Source: Haloparvum alkalitolerans
GTDB lineage: Archaea; Halobacteriota; Halobacteria; Halobacteriales; Haloferacaceae
Reading direction: 5' to 3'
Assembly (NCBI RefSeq): GCF_050122995.1
Contig: NZ_JBNLIA010000015.1
Coordinates: 69,228 to 133,227, forward strand
DNA length: 64,000 bases
This document shows, piece by piece, positions 24,406 to 33,033 of this stretch. Within the stretch, counting starts at the first letter, position 1. Each line of letters opens with the position of its first letter. Both the position numbers and the translations under genes were made by a program. Under the pieces are notes generated by a model that had not been told where the DNA came from, ran no database searches, and saw nothing but the letters and a program-made list of their open reading frames with translations.

Positions 24406-25128
24406 CTACTCCCGCACCGCGCCCACGACGAGGTAGACGAACGGCGTGTCGACGAGCGCGATCAGGAGCTTCAGCAGGTACTGCCCGACGACGAGGCCGA
24501 CCACGACCGCGGTCGGGGGCGCGTCGCCGATGCCGAACAGGGCGGGGGCGGCGACGAACGCGACGCCGACGAAGATGACCGTGTCGATGGCCTGGCTGCT
24601 CGCGGTGGAGGCGACGTTGCGCAGCCAGAGGTAGTCGCCGTCGGTGCGCTCGCGGATCGCGTGGAAGACGACCACGTCCCAGTTCTGGCTGACGACGTAC
24701 GCCAGCAGGCTCCCGGCGACGATGTTCGTCGCGGGCGCGAGCGCGGCCGCGAAGGTGTCCGCGAACTCGGGGTTCGCGGCCGGGGCCGCGAGCGTCGACC
24801 ACACCAGCGCGAGCACGACGAAGTTCATCGCGAACGCGACGTTCACCATCACCTGCGCGGCGCGGCGGCCGTACAGCTCCGCGTAGCAGTCCGACGCGAA
24901 GAAGGTGAGCGCGTACGCCAGCGCCGCGCCCGGGAGCATGATCTCGGCGCCGACCGCGGGCAGTCCGAACGGCAGGGGGAACGCGAGGATCTTGGCCGCG
25001 GTCAGCTGTGCGGTCGCCAGCGCCGTGACGAACAGCGCCACGAGGCCGACCTGCGCGACCGCGGCGCGGTCGACCGGCGTCGTGCCGGGCGCGACGCCCG
25101 GACCGCCCGACCCGTCCGCCCGACTCAT
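24406..25128 (-). CDS. Queuosine-precursor transporter (YhhQ/VUT family)
   Basis: 240-residue membrane protein with about six helices. Family marks are AAKILAFPL in the second helix, TFFASDCYAELYG in the loop (the DxxxExxG-type motif), LLAYVVSQNWDVVVFH and a C-terminal helix pair. YhhQ proteins take up preQ0/preQ1. In archaea preQ0 feeds archaeosine in tRNA, so this gene is likely salvage. The true start is the ATG at 25128, which overlaps the stop of the RHH regulator gene (ATGA). A much longer upstream frame is antisense to L15e and is rejected. Confidence 0.87.
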   Translation of the reverse strand: MSRADGSGGPGVAPGTTPVDRAAVAQVGLVALFVTALATAQLTAAKILAFPLPFGLPAVGAEIMLPGAALAYALTFFASDCYAELYGRRAAQVMVNVAFAMNFVVLALVWSTLAAPAANPEFADTFAAALAPATNIVAGSLLAYVVSQNWDVVVFHAIRERTDGDYLWLRNVASTASSQAIDTVIFVGVAFVAAPALFGIGDAPPTAVVVGLVVGQYLLKLLIALVDTPFVYLVVGAVRE

Positions 25129-25352
25129 TCGGCGTCCTCCGGGCCGGCGTCCGTCGCGTCGCCGGCGCTCCCGTCCGCCGCCTCGTCCTCCAGCCGCCCG
25201 TGGCGCTCGTCGATCTCGTCCAGCAGGTCCAGCGTCTTCCTGATCGACGCCCGCACGGCGTCGCTCCGGTTCACGAACTTCCCGTCCTCGCCGACGTGCT
25301 CGTCGAGGTCCGCGAGCAGCTCGTCGGGGATCTCGACGCTTATCTTGCTCAT
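25125..25352 (-). CDS. RHH transcriptional regulator upstream of the queuosine transporter
   Basis: 75-residue RHH protein. The strand MSKISVEIPDELL and helices with FVNRSDAVRASIRKTLDLLD are complete, followed by an acidic disordered tail rich in Asp, Glu and Ala. It overlaps the transporter gene by four bases (ATGA), so regulator and transporter form a self-contained operon. By analogy with other small RHH proteins it probably autoregulates; no clear palindrome was identified in the 286-bp gap upstream. Confidence 0.85.
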   Translation of the reverse strand: MSKISVEIPDELLADLDEHVGEDGKFVNRSDAVRASIRKTLDLLDEIDERHGRLEDEAADGSAGDATDAGPEDAE

Positions 25353-25638
25353 GGCCGGGTATTCTCTGAAGAATAGTTAAGCGGTACGGTCGCCGTGTCG
25401 GGTGGTTCGGAGCCCCCGCGGAACTTCGGCTCGCGGGGCGTGGGGTCGTCCCGCACGCTCGCGCGGATGCGAAGTGGTTAAAACGGTTCGCCGGGTAGAC
25501 CCGACAACTCGCTGGTACGGGCGTCCAGCGGGCACCCGCCGCTCCCGGCCGCCTCGCGGCCGGAGGACGGGACGAAATGTGGTCCGGAACGCGGCGCGCG
25601 CCGCCAGGACTGAATCGGAAGCGTCCGTGGACAACACT

Positions 25639-26229
25639 ATGGCACGAAGTTTCTACTCGCACATCAAGGAAGCGTGGCGCTCCCCCAAGGAGGGGAAGCT
25701 CGCCGAACTGCAGTGGCAGCGCAAACAGGAGTGGCGCGAACAGGGCGCCATCGAGCGCATCGAGCGCCCCACCCGCCTCGACAAGGCCCGCGAGCTGGGC
25801 TACAAGGCGAAGCAGGGCGTCATCGTCGCCCGCGTGGCCGTCCGCAAGGGTGGCTCGCGCAAGGAGCGGTTCACCGCCGGCCGCCGGTCGAAGCGACAGG
25901 GCGTGAACCGCCTCTCGCGACGCAAGTCGATCCAGCGCATCTCGGAGGAGCGCGCCTCGCGGAAGTACCGCAACCTGCGCGTGCTCAACTCCTACTGGGT
26001 CGGTGAGGACGGCTCCCAGAAGTGGCACGAAGTGATCCTCGTGGACCCCGCTCACCCCGCGATCGAGAACGACGACGACCTCAACTGGATCTGCGACGAC
26101 GACCACCGGGGTCGCGCCTTCCGCGGACTCACCTCGGCCGGCAGTAAGGGTCGCGGCCAGAACCAGCGCGGCAAGGGCACCGAGCACACGCGGCCGTCCA
26201 TCTCGGGCGACCGCCGCCGCGGCAAGTAA
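25639..26229 (+). CDS. rpl15e: 50S ribosomal protein L15e
   Basis: 196-residue basic ribosomal protein of the archaeal/eukaryal large subunit. Recognisable from MARSFYSHIKEAWRSP at the start, the Lys/Arg-rich centre KGGSRKERFTAGRRSKRQGV and the C-terminal GSKGRGQNQRGKG. The length is normal. The ATG at 25639 matches the known N terminus. The 286-bp gap to the RHH gene holds a TATA-like GGTTAAAACG near 25477-25486, but the leader would then be long. Transcribed alone. Confidence 0.96.
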   Translation: MARSFYSHIKEAWRSPKEGKLAELQWQRKQEWREQGAIERIERPTRLDKARELGYKAKQGVIVARVAVRKGGSRKERFTAGRRSKRQGVNRLSRRKSIQRISEERASRKYRNLRVLNSYWVGEDGSQKWHEVILVDPAHPAIENDDDLNWICDDDHRGRAFRGLTSAGSKGRGQNQRGKGTEHTRPSISGDRRRGK

Positions 26230-26391
26230 GCCGCTCCGCGCGGCTCACCGCCGCGGAACCGTCTTCCATTTCTCACCCCGTGAGCGACCGTACCGTCCCC
26301 CGCGGTGCGTCCGTGGCGGCCCGGCCGCGCTCCCGCGCCACGCGTGCGCGCCTCCCGCAGCCTTAACTCCGCCAGTTCCGAACGTGTCGGT

Positions 26392-27204
26392 ATGACCCTC
26401 TCGCTCGACGCGACGCAGCTCGACCGCTACTCCAGACACATCATCATGGACGAGGTCGGCCCGGAGGGACAGAAGCGCCTGCTCGAGGCCTCGGCGCTGG
26501 TGCTCGGCGCGGGCGGGCTCGGCGCGCCCGTCATCCAGTACCTCGCGGCCGCCGGCGTCGGGGAGATCCACCTCGTCGACGACGACGTCGTCGAACGGTC
26601 GAACCTCCAGCGACAGGTCGTCCACGCGGACGCGGACGTGGGCGAGCCGAAGGTGGCGTCGGCCCGCCGCTACGTGGAGGCGCTCAACCCGGACGTGGAC
26701 GTGGTGACCCACGAGACCCGCCTCGACGCGGGCAACGCCCGCGAACTGATCGCCGACCGGGACGTGGTCGTCGACTGCGCGGACAACTTCTCGACGCGGT
26801 ACGTCGTCAACGACGCCGCGCGCATCGAGGGCGTCCCCGTCGCGCACGGCGCCATCTACAAGTTCGAGGGGCAGGTCACGACGCTGACGCCCGAGGGGCC
26901 CTGCTACCGGTGCCTGTTTCCGGAGGCGCCGGAGCCGGGGACGGTACCGGACTGCGCCGCGACCGGCGTGCTCGGCGTGCTCCCGGGGACCGTCGGCTGC
27001 ATCCAGGCCACGGAGGCGGTGAAGCTCCTGCTCGACGCCGGCGAGCCGCTCGAGGGTCGCCTGCTGTTCTACGACGCGATGGAGATGAGCTTCGAGACGG
27101 TGCCGTACCAGCGGAATCCCGACTGTCCGACCTGCGGCGAGGGGGGTATCACGACGCTGGACGGGATCGACTACTCTGCGGGCTGTCGGATCGACGCGGA
27201 CTGA
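26392..27204 (+). CDS. ubaA: E1-like SAMP-activating enzyme UbaA
   Basis: 270-residue MoeB/ThiF/E1 homologue that adenylates ubiquitin-like SAMPs for protein modification and for sulfur transfer to tRNA and molybdopterin. The nucleotide-binding GAGGLG is at residues 39-44, the zinc cysteines are C171, C174 and C245, C248, and the active-site Cys is C188 (GTVPDCAATGVLG), the same position reported for Haloferax UbaA. NcsA, a user of this sulfur path, is encoded 17 kb upstream. Start by the ATG at 26392, soon after a CTTAACTCC promoter-like stretch. Confidence 0.94.
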   Translation: MTLSLDATQLDRYSRHIIMDEVGPEGQKRLLEASALVLGAGGLGAPVIQYLAAAGVGEIHLVDDDVVERSNLQRQVVHADADVGEPKVASARRYVEALNPDVDVVTHETRLDAGNARELIADRDVVVDCADNFSTRYVVNDAARIEGVPVAHGAIYKFEGQVTTLTPEGPCYRCLFPEAPEPGTVPDCAATGVLGVLPGTVGCIQATEAVKLLLDAGEPLEGRLLFYDAMEMSFETVPYQRNPDCPTCGEGGITTLDGIDYSAGCRIDAD

Positions 27205-27244
27205 GCGGAGAAAAAGCGGACCACAACGGGGCGCGGTCGGCGGC

Positions 27245-28360
27245 TCAGCCTTCCATGCCGCCGAACGAGAGCCCGGACTCGATGTACCGCTGCGCGAACA
27301 GGTAGACGAACATCACCGGCGCCGCGAACGTCAGCGCGAACGCCGAGAAGCGCGCCCACGGCACCGAGTACTCGTCGATCAGTGCGAACAGGCCGACCGG
27401 GAGGGTGTAGTTCTCCGGCCGAAGCACGGTCTGTGCGACGATGAACTCCATCCATCCTGCGAGGAAGACGAAGATGAAGACGGCCGCGAGGCCGGCCTTC
27501 GACAGCGGGAGGATGATCTCCCAGACGACGCGCCACGGCGGTGCGCCGTCCATTACCGCCGCCTCCTCGTAGGAGGGCGGGATCGAGTCCATGAACGTCT
27601 TCAGCAGCCACGTGTTGAACGGCACCGCCATCGCGGCGTAGTACACCGCCAGCGCGAACTTGCTGTTGGTCAGGTCGAGCCCGGCGAAGATGGCGAAGAC
27701 GGCGATGAGCATCGCCAGCCCGAGTCCGCCGCCGACCTGCGTGAACAGGATGTATCCGTACAGCACCTTCCTCCGCATGAGGAACTCTCTGCGGGAGAGT
27801 GCGTAGGAGGCGGGAACGATGACGATCATCGCCATGATAACCGTCGGGATCGCGACCGTCAGGGAGTTCCACGCGTACGTCGTGAAGTCGGAGGGGTTCT
27901 CGACACCGTAGTCGGCCGCTCGGAACAGCGTCGTCTCGCTCGTCACGACGCTGAGGTCGGTGAACGGGATCGAGACGCGGAGGCTCGGTATCACCACGTC
28001 GCCGATGACCCAGACGAACGCGGAGAGATCCATCCCCATCCAGAGGTCGCCCTCGGTCACCAGAAGCACCGGGTTGAACCCGTCGGGGATCACTCTGAAA
28101 CCGCTGGAGGAGTACAGGGACGCCCCCTCTCCGGACAGCGCCGCCAGCGCGATCCAGTACACGGGGAACATGAGTCCCGCCACCAGCACCAGCGCGCCGA
28201 GCGACGAGACCACCGGCGCGACCAGTTGCGAGAAGCCGATCTTTCCACGCCGATAGAGGTCGATCTTGTACTGGCTCTTGTGGTACCAGTCGGCGACCGC
28301 CTCGGGGATCGCTTCGAGGTCGTCACGGATCTGGCCGGCGATTGCGGACAGGAGTGACAT
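27245..28360 (-). CDS. Maltodextrin-type ABC transporter permease (MalG-like)
   Basis: 371-residue inner-membrane permease with an N-terminal extension of about 40 residues and six or more helices. The cytoplasmic EAA loop (EEAAVMDGAPPWRVVWEIIL) is near residues 266-286 and couples to the ABC ATPase. A large extracytoplasmic loop follows the first helix (about residues 75-140), as in MalF/MalG-type proteins with substrate contacts. It overlaps the MalF-like gene by one base (TGATG). Operon order is binding protein, MalF-like, MalG-like. Confidence 0.88.
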   Translation of the reverse strand: MSLLSAIAGQIRDDLEAIPEAVADWYHKSQYKIDLYRRGKIGFSQLVAPVVSSLGALVLVAGLMFPVYWIALAALSGEGASLYSSSGFRVIPDGFNPVLLVTEGDLWMGMDLSAFVWVIGDVVIPSLRVSIPFTDLSVVTSETTLFRAADYGVENPSDFTTYAWNSLTVAIPTVIMAMIVIVPASYALSRREFLMRRKVLYGYILFTQVGGGLGLAMLIAVFAIFAGLDLTNSKFALAVYYAAMAVPFNTWLLKTFMDSIPPSYEEAAVMDGAPPWRVVWEIILPLSKAGLAAVFIFVFLAGWMEFIVAQTVLRPENYTLPVGLFALIDEYSVPWARFSAFALTFAAPVMFVYLFAQRYIESGLSFGGMEG

Positions 28361-29322
28361 CAGTGGGCCCCCTCCGCGAGATCGCCTTTTGTTGCGGCCA
28401 CGATCATGAACAGGCCGATGATGGCCACGGCGGTAAGCATGATCGCCGAGCCTTCACCGAATTCACGGAACTCGAACGCTTCGCGGTAGCCGTACAGCAA
28501 CACGAGTTCGTTCGCCCGCGCCGGTCCGCCCCGGTTGAAGATGAACGGGATCAGGAACTGCTGGAACGATGCGGCTGCAGTGAGGATCGAGGCGAACATT
28601 ACCGGTCGCTTGATCGCGGGCATGGTCACGTGCTGGAACCGACTCAGGAATCCGGCCCCGTCGACCTTCGCCGCTTCGTGAAGCTCAGTCGGTACGTTCT
28701 GGAGAGCACTCACGGTGATGATCACGAGGAACGGGTACGCGAGCCACATCTCCGTCACGTTGTACGTGAAGAAGGCGAGCCACCTGTCGCTGAACCACGC
28801 TATCGGGTCGATCCCGAAGAAGGCCAGAAGCTGGTTCGCGAGACCAAACTGCGCCGAGGAGAAGGCGCCGCGCCAGATGGTGATCGTGAAGATGTTCGGT
28901 AGTCCCATCGGGAGAATGACGAGTGCACGCATGAGCCGCTTTCCGCGGACCCAGTGGTGTGTCAGGACCATCGCGATCCCGACGCCCAGCAACACTTTCC
29001 CGACCACGCTCGTCGCGACGAAGAGCCAGGTGATGCCGAACGATCGGTAGAATTGGCTGTCGGACAGCAGTTCCGCGTAGTTCGCGAAGCCGACGAAATC
29101 GGCCTCCCCGAACACGGTTCCCCACAGGCCCGGCGCGTCTTGGAACATCGTCGAGAGCGCAGCGTCAGTAAACGAGAGCCCGATCAGGTAGACGAGCGGG
29201 ATCGCAACGAACGACAGGAAAAAGAACAGACCGGGAAGCACCAGAAACAGCGCGAGGTTGTCACTGAGCCACCGGGGAAGCTCGTACTCGCGGACGTGCT
29301 GTGCGACGTCGGTCGTCGCCAT
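28360..29322 (-). CDS. Maltodextrin-type ABC transporter permease (MalF-like)
   Basis: 320-residue permease with six helices after an amphipathic N terminus. The EAA loop reads HEAAKVDGAGFLSRFQHVTM. It starts 3 bp after the binding-protein stop and ends one base into the MalG-like gene. The substrate is inferred as a maltodextrin from the amylase, ATPase and GH15 genes alongside. Confidence 0.88.
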   Translation of the reverse strand: MATTDVAQHVREYELPRWLSDNLALFLVLPGLFFFLSFVAIPLVYLIGLSFTDAALSTMFQDAPGLWGTVFGEADFVGFANYAELLSDSQFYRSFGITWLFVATSVVGKVLLGVGIAMVLTHHWVRGKRLMRALVILPMGLPNIFTITIWRGAFSSAQFGLANQLLAFFGIDPIAWFSDRWLAFFTYNVTEMWLAYPFLVIITVSALQNVPTELHEAAKVDGAGFLSRFQHVTMPAIKRPVMFASILTAAASFQQFLIPFIFNRGGPARANELVLLYGYREAFEFREFGEGSAIMLTAVAIIGLFMIVAATKGDLAEGAH

Positions 29323-29325
29323 CGA

Positions 29326-30606
29326 TTATTCCCAGTTCTCGCGGATCCGGCTCTCGGCCTCCGCCATCGCCTCCTCGGGGTCCACGTCGCCGGTGAGCAC
29401 GTTGAGGATGGCGTCCTCCGTGGGGCTCCACACGTCGTTCATCCGAGGATGCGCCGGCATCGGCGTCCCAGCCGCGGCGGAGGCGGAAAAGCCCTGCACC
29501 GCCTCGGGGAGGTCTTCGCTCCCGGCGAGTTCGTCGAGTACGGGGATGAACCCCTGCTCTTCCGCGAGCTCCTGGAGCACGTCGGCGTTGGTGGTGTACC
29601 ACTGCGCGAAGTCGCGGCCGGCAGCGGCGCGATCCGGATCCTCTTCGATGCCGTCGGCGAAGTAGACCATCTGGATGCCGGAGTAGGGCGCCGGCGTCCC
29701 TCCCTCGGGGGCGGGGAGTTCCGCGACGCCGACGTCGAAGTCGACGTTGCCCAACTCCCACGGACCGTTGACCGCGAAGGGAGCGTTCCCCTCGTTGAAC
29801 ACCGCGACCTGCGGTTCGTACTCCGTGTCGTTGGGTGCGTAGGGCCACAGGTCCTCGGTGATCACGCGGAGCCCGCGGAGGGTCTCCTCGTTGGTGAGTC
29901 CGAGTTCGTGGCCGTCGGTTCGGTAGTAGAACCCGTCGAAGGCGTGGACGTAGCCGCTGATGAAGTAGGCGTCGATGTTGTACGACAGCCCGTACTGGTT
30001 GTTGGCCGGGTCGTGGTGCTCCTCCATGATCGACTTCATCTCCTCGATGGTCTCGGGCGGTTCGTCGACCATCTCCTTGTTGTATAGGAGCGCGACCGTC
30101 TCGGCGCTGACGGGGAGCCCGTAGGTCTCTCCCTGGAACTGAGCCGCACCCCGCGCGGCCTCGGTGTACGTTCCGAGGTCGACGTCGAGTTCGTCGGTCT
30201 GTGCCGAGAGGAACCCGCTGTCCGCGAAGTCGCCCGCCCAGTCGTGTGCCCACATGAACAGCTCCGGCCCTTCGCCGGTGGGGATGGAGCTGGTGAGCCG
30301 GTCCTGCATCTCTGCGATGTCGACGCCCTCGACGGCGTAGTCCGCCGAGCCGTTGTAGTCCGCGATGGCGTCCTCCATCAGCTGAAGTTCGCCCTCCTGT
30401 AGCTCGTACCAGAACTCGGCCTCGCCCGCGGGACCGCTCTCACCGTCCGAACTTCCGGAGCCGCTTTCGTCGGTTGCCCCTCCACCGGATCCTCCGGAAC
30501 CGCCCGACCCGCCGTCGCCGCCGTCGTCCACGCTGACACAGCCGGCCATGCCGACCGCGCCCGTTCCAGCCAGTGCACCGAGCAGTTTTCGCCGTTTCCA
30601 AGTCAT
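29326..30606 (-). CDS. Sugar ABC transporter substrate-binding lipoprotein
   Basis: 426 residues. The N terminus is MTWKRRKLLGALAGTGAVGM followed by AGC: a Tat signal with twin Arg and a lipobox Cys, so the protein is exported folded and lipid-anchored, as usual in haloarchaea. A Ser/Gly linker precedes a family-1 (MalE-type) solute-binding fold of normal length. The start ATG at 30606 is used; an in-frame ATG 10 codons upstream lacks support. First gene of the permease operon and divergent from the amylase. Maltodextrin is the likely ligand by context. Confidence 0.9.
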   Translation of the reverse strand: MTWKRRKLLGALAGTGAVGMAGCVSVDDGGDGGSGGSGGSGGGATDESGSGSSDGESGPAGEAEFWYELQEGELQLMEDAIADYNGSADYAVEGVDIAEMQDRLTSSIPTGEGPELFMWAHDWAGDFADSGFLSAQTDELDVDLGTYTEAARGAAQFQGETYGLPVSAETVALLYNKEMVDEPPETIEEMKSIMEEHHDPANNQYGLSYNIDAYFISGYVHAFDGFYYRTDGHELGLTNEETLRGLRVITEDLWPYAPNDTEYEPQVAVFNEGNAPFAVNGPWELGNVDFDVGVAELPAPEGGTPAPYSGIQMVYFADGIEEDPDRAAAGRDFAQWYTTNADVLQELAEEQGFIPVLDELAGSEDLPEAVQGFSASAAAGTPMPAHPRMNDVWSPTEDAILNVLTGDVDPEEAMAEAESRIRENWE

Positions 30607-30741
30607 GGGTGAATCTGTGATGAATAATGAGTTCACTGTTGTAAAGATTAGGGATTGGTTCTCACTCTCACGCCAGTAGCGAACCGGTTCTCGCGGAGCT
30701 TATAGGGTCCTACCTCGGAAAAACGCGATCTAAAAACGTAC

Positions 30742-30763
30742 TACGAAATACTGCATCACAAAT
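30742..30763 (+). promoter_or_regulatory. Shared promoter motif, amylase/binding-protein intergenic copy
   Basis: TACGAAATACTGCATCAC followed by AAAT. The same 22-bp motif, 18 of 22 bases identical, occurs at 32962-32983 upstream of the ABC ATPase. The distance from the motif to the start codon is 73 bp here and 72 bp there. A TATA-like CTTTACTC lies between motif and gene (about 30782-30789). A candidate binding site for the TrmB-family regulator encoded at 36633. Confidence 0.55.
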
Positions 30764-30814
30764 CTCGAGCGACGCGTAACGCTTTACTCACGGGGCGGTC
30801 TCACGGACACCATC

Positions 30815-32686
30815 GTGATCCACCGAGCCGCGGTCCACCACCGGCCGAAGAGCGAGCAGGCGTACGCGTACGACGCGGAGACGGTCCACCTCAGGCTCCG
30901 CACGGAGCGGGGCGACGTGGACTCGGCGACGGTGCTGTGGGGCGATAAGTACGACTGGCCCGGCACGTCCTCGCTGACGCCGATGCGTCGCGTCGGTCAC
31001 GACGAGCGCTTCGACTACTGGGAGGCCGCGGTCGAACCGCCGCACCGTCGACTCGCGTACGCGTTCCACCTCGCCGGGACTCGGGGAGGGCGCGGTCCGG
31101 ACGGCGAGGAACTGCTGTACCACGAGCGCGGCTTCGAGGCGGCCGCGCTCTCGGACCTCCCCGTCGACGACCCCGCGGGCGCGGCCGACTGCTTCGAGTA
31201 CCCGTTCGTCAACCCGGCGGACGTCCACGACCCGCCGGCGTGGGTCTCCGACGCCGTCTTCTATCAGATATTCCCCGAGCGGTTCGCCAACGGCGACCCC
31301 GAACTCGACCCCGAGGGCGTCGAGGAGTGGGGCGGCAGACCCGACCGCGACAGCTTCTACGGCGGCGACCTGCGGGGGGTCATCGACAACCTCGACTACC
31401 TCGAGGAGCTCGGGGTCACCGCGCTCTACTTCACCCCGCTGTTCGCCTCCCCGTCGAACCACAAGTACAACACCACCGACTACGAGACCATCGACCCTCA
31501 GTTCGGCGACGAGGGGGACCTCCGAGAGCTGGTCGAGGAGGCGCACGACCGCGACATGCGCGTGATGCTCGACGCCGTCTTCAACCACTGCGGCCGCGGT
31601 TTCGAGCCGTTTCAGGACGTGGTCGAACACGGCGCGGACTCGGAGTACGCCGACTGGTTCCACGTCCACGAGTTCCCGGTCGAGTTCGAGCCGCGGCCCA
31701 CCTACGACGCGTTCGCGTTCGAGCCGTACATGCCGAAGCTCAACACTGAGCACCCCGAGGTCCGGGAGTACCTGCTCGACGTGGCGACCTACTGGGTCGA
31801 GGAGGTGGACGTGGACGGCTGGCGGCTCGACGTGGCCAACGAGGTCGACCACGCCTTCTGGCGCGACTTCCGTGAGGCGGTCACGAGCGCCAAGCCGGAC
31901 GCCTACATCCTCGGCGAGGTGTGGCACGACTCGCGCGCGTGGCTCCACGGCGACCAGTTCGACGCGGTGATGAACTACCTCTTCACCGACGCCGTCCACG
32001 ACTTCGTCGCCGAGGGCGAGACCGACGCGACCGCGTTCGCGGACGCCATCGACGGCCTGCTCGCGCGCTATCCGCGGCAGGTGACCGACGTGCAGTTCAA
32101 CCTGCTGGGGAGCCACGACACCCCGCGACTGCTCCACCGCTGTGACGGCGACGAGTCGCTCGCGCGCCTCTCGCTGCTGCTGCTGTTCACGTATCCCGGC
32201 GCGCCCTGCGTCTACTACGGCGACGAGGTGGGGATGACCGGCGGCGACGACCCCGACTGTCGCCGACCGATGACGTGGGACCCCGCCGAGCAGAACCGCG
32301 ACCTGCTGTCGTACGTGCGGGACCTGACGAGCCTTCGGACCGGGGAGCGCGCGCTTCGACGCGGCGACCTGCGCGTCGACCGCGAGCGCTCCGGCGGGGA
32401 CCTCGTCGTCTTCCGCCGCGTCCTCGACGACCCGGCCGCGCCGGACCCGGCGGCGGACGCCGGCGCGGTCGTCGCGGAGGAGGCCGACCTCCCCGCGGCC
32501 GAGACCGTCGCGGCCGCCCCCGGCCCCGACGAGAGCGGTGCGCTGACGGTCGCGGTCAACCGCGGCGACGAGGCCGTCACGGTGCCGGTCGACGGGGAGG
32601 CCGACGTGCTCGTCTCGACCGGCGCGGTCGACGCCGACGCCGGGACGATCAGCCTCGGCCCGACTGCGGGGGCAGTCTGGCGCTGA
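30815..32686 (+). CDS. GH13 cyclomaltodextrinase/neopullulanase-like enzyme
   Basis: 623-residue intracellular alpha-glucan hydrolase. An N-terminal beta domain (about 1-135, CBM34-like) precedes the catalytic barrel. GH13 regions: DAVFNH at 253-258, nucleophile D339 in GWRLDVANEV, acid/base E368 in ILGEVW, transition-state Asp D435 in LLGSHDTPR. No signal peptide, so it acts on oligosaccharides after uptake. The start is GTG at 30815. The enzyme is divergent from the ABC operon and followed by the ABC ATPase in the same direction. A perfect 11-bp hairpin (32697-32728) lies just past its stop. Confidence 0.92.
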   Translation: MIHRAAVHHRPKSEQAYAYDAETVHLRLRTERGDVDSATVLWGDKYDWPGTSSLTPMRRVGHDERFDYWEAAVEPPHRRLAYAFHLAGTRGGRGPDGEELLYHERGFEAAALSDLPVDDPAGAADCFEYPFVNPADVHDPPAWVSDAVFYQIFPERFANGDPELDPEGVEEWGGRPDRDSFYGGDLRGVIDNLDYLEELGVTALYFTPLFASPSNHKYNTTDYETIDPQFGDEGDLRELVEEAHDRDMRVMLDAVFNHCGRGFEPFQDVVEHGADSEYADWFHVHEFPVEFEPRPTYDAFAFEPYMPKLNTEHPEVREYLLDVATYWVEEVDVDGWRLDVANEVDHAFWRDFREAVTSAKPDAYILGEVWHDSRAWLHGDQFDAVMNYLFTDAVHDFVAEGETDATAFADAIDGLLARYPRQVTDVQFNLLGSHDTPRLLHRCDGDESLARLSLLLLFTYPGAPCVYYGDEVGMTGGDDPDCRRPMTWDPAEQNRDLLSYVRDLTSLRTGERALRRGDLRVDRERSGGDLVVFRRVLDDPAAPDPAADAGAVVAEEADLPAAETVAAAPGPDESGALTVAVNRGDEAVTVPVDGEADVLVSTGAVDADAGTISLGPTAGAVWR

Positions 32687-32696
32687 GGGGGCTCGA

Positions 32697-32870
32697 CCGG
32701 GGCCGCGCTCCCGCGGTCGCGGCCCCGGGGCGGCCGGATGCGGTGCCGGTGCGGTCGCGGTGCGGAGCGGTCGCGGGTCGGTGGCGGTTCGGGGTGGGAC
32801 TGAACGGAGCAGCCGATCGAGCGGGCTGGGTTTTCTGGGTATCGCTGTCCAGCACAGCAGATCTCCGACA
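32697..32870 (-). repeat. Degenerate three-hairpin element, copy C (reverse)
   Basis: Main content of the 347-bp gene-free gap 32687-33033. GGGACTGAACGGAGCAGCC near 32794-32812 and GGGTATCGCTGTCCAGC near 32839-32855 match the linkers of copies A and B, in the reverse direction. The H2-position hairpin is 32697-32707/32718-32728 (11 bp perfect, loop 10 nt). The loop between the AGCC boxes is reduced to a few bases. The remaining right part of the gap is the promoter of the ABC ATPase gene. Confidence 0.6.
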
Positions 32871-32961
32871 GCCACGACCCGATCTCCGCGAGAATCGTAC
32901 CTCTCGTTCGTCACGACCCCGACGTACCGAACCGCTCCCGCGGCACGATCTCTGAAAGTAA

Positions 32962-32983
32962 TACGAAATATCGCTTCATAAAT
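32962..32983 (+). promoter_or_regulatory. Shared promoter motif, ABC-ATPase copy
   Basis: TACGAAATATCGCTTCAT followed by AAAT, the second copy of the motif at 30742-30763. It is 72 bp upstream of the ATPase start, with a TATA-like GTTATCCC about 28 nt before the ATG at 33034. The inner GAAATATCGCTTC is partly palindromic. Spacing upstream of the TATA box suggests activator-type control. Confidence 0.55.
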
Positions 32984-33033
32984 CCCAAAAGAAGGGAAAG
33001 AGTTATCCCGTGACACCACCCCACACACGGTAT

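Noticed and set aside
24406..26187. 593-codon minus-strand frame joining the queuosine transporter to upstream sequence
   Set aside because: Its upstream part is antisense to L15e and overlaps the RHH gene in another frame. The transporter fold begins at the ATG at 25128.
32697..32728. Intrinsic terminator after the amylase gene
   Set aside because: The 11-bp hairpin has no T tract, and its position fits H2 of the repeat element, so it is reported there instead.
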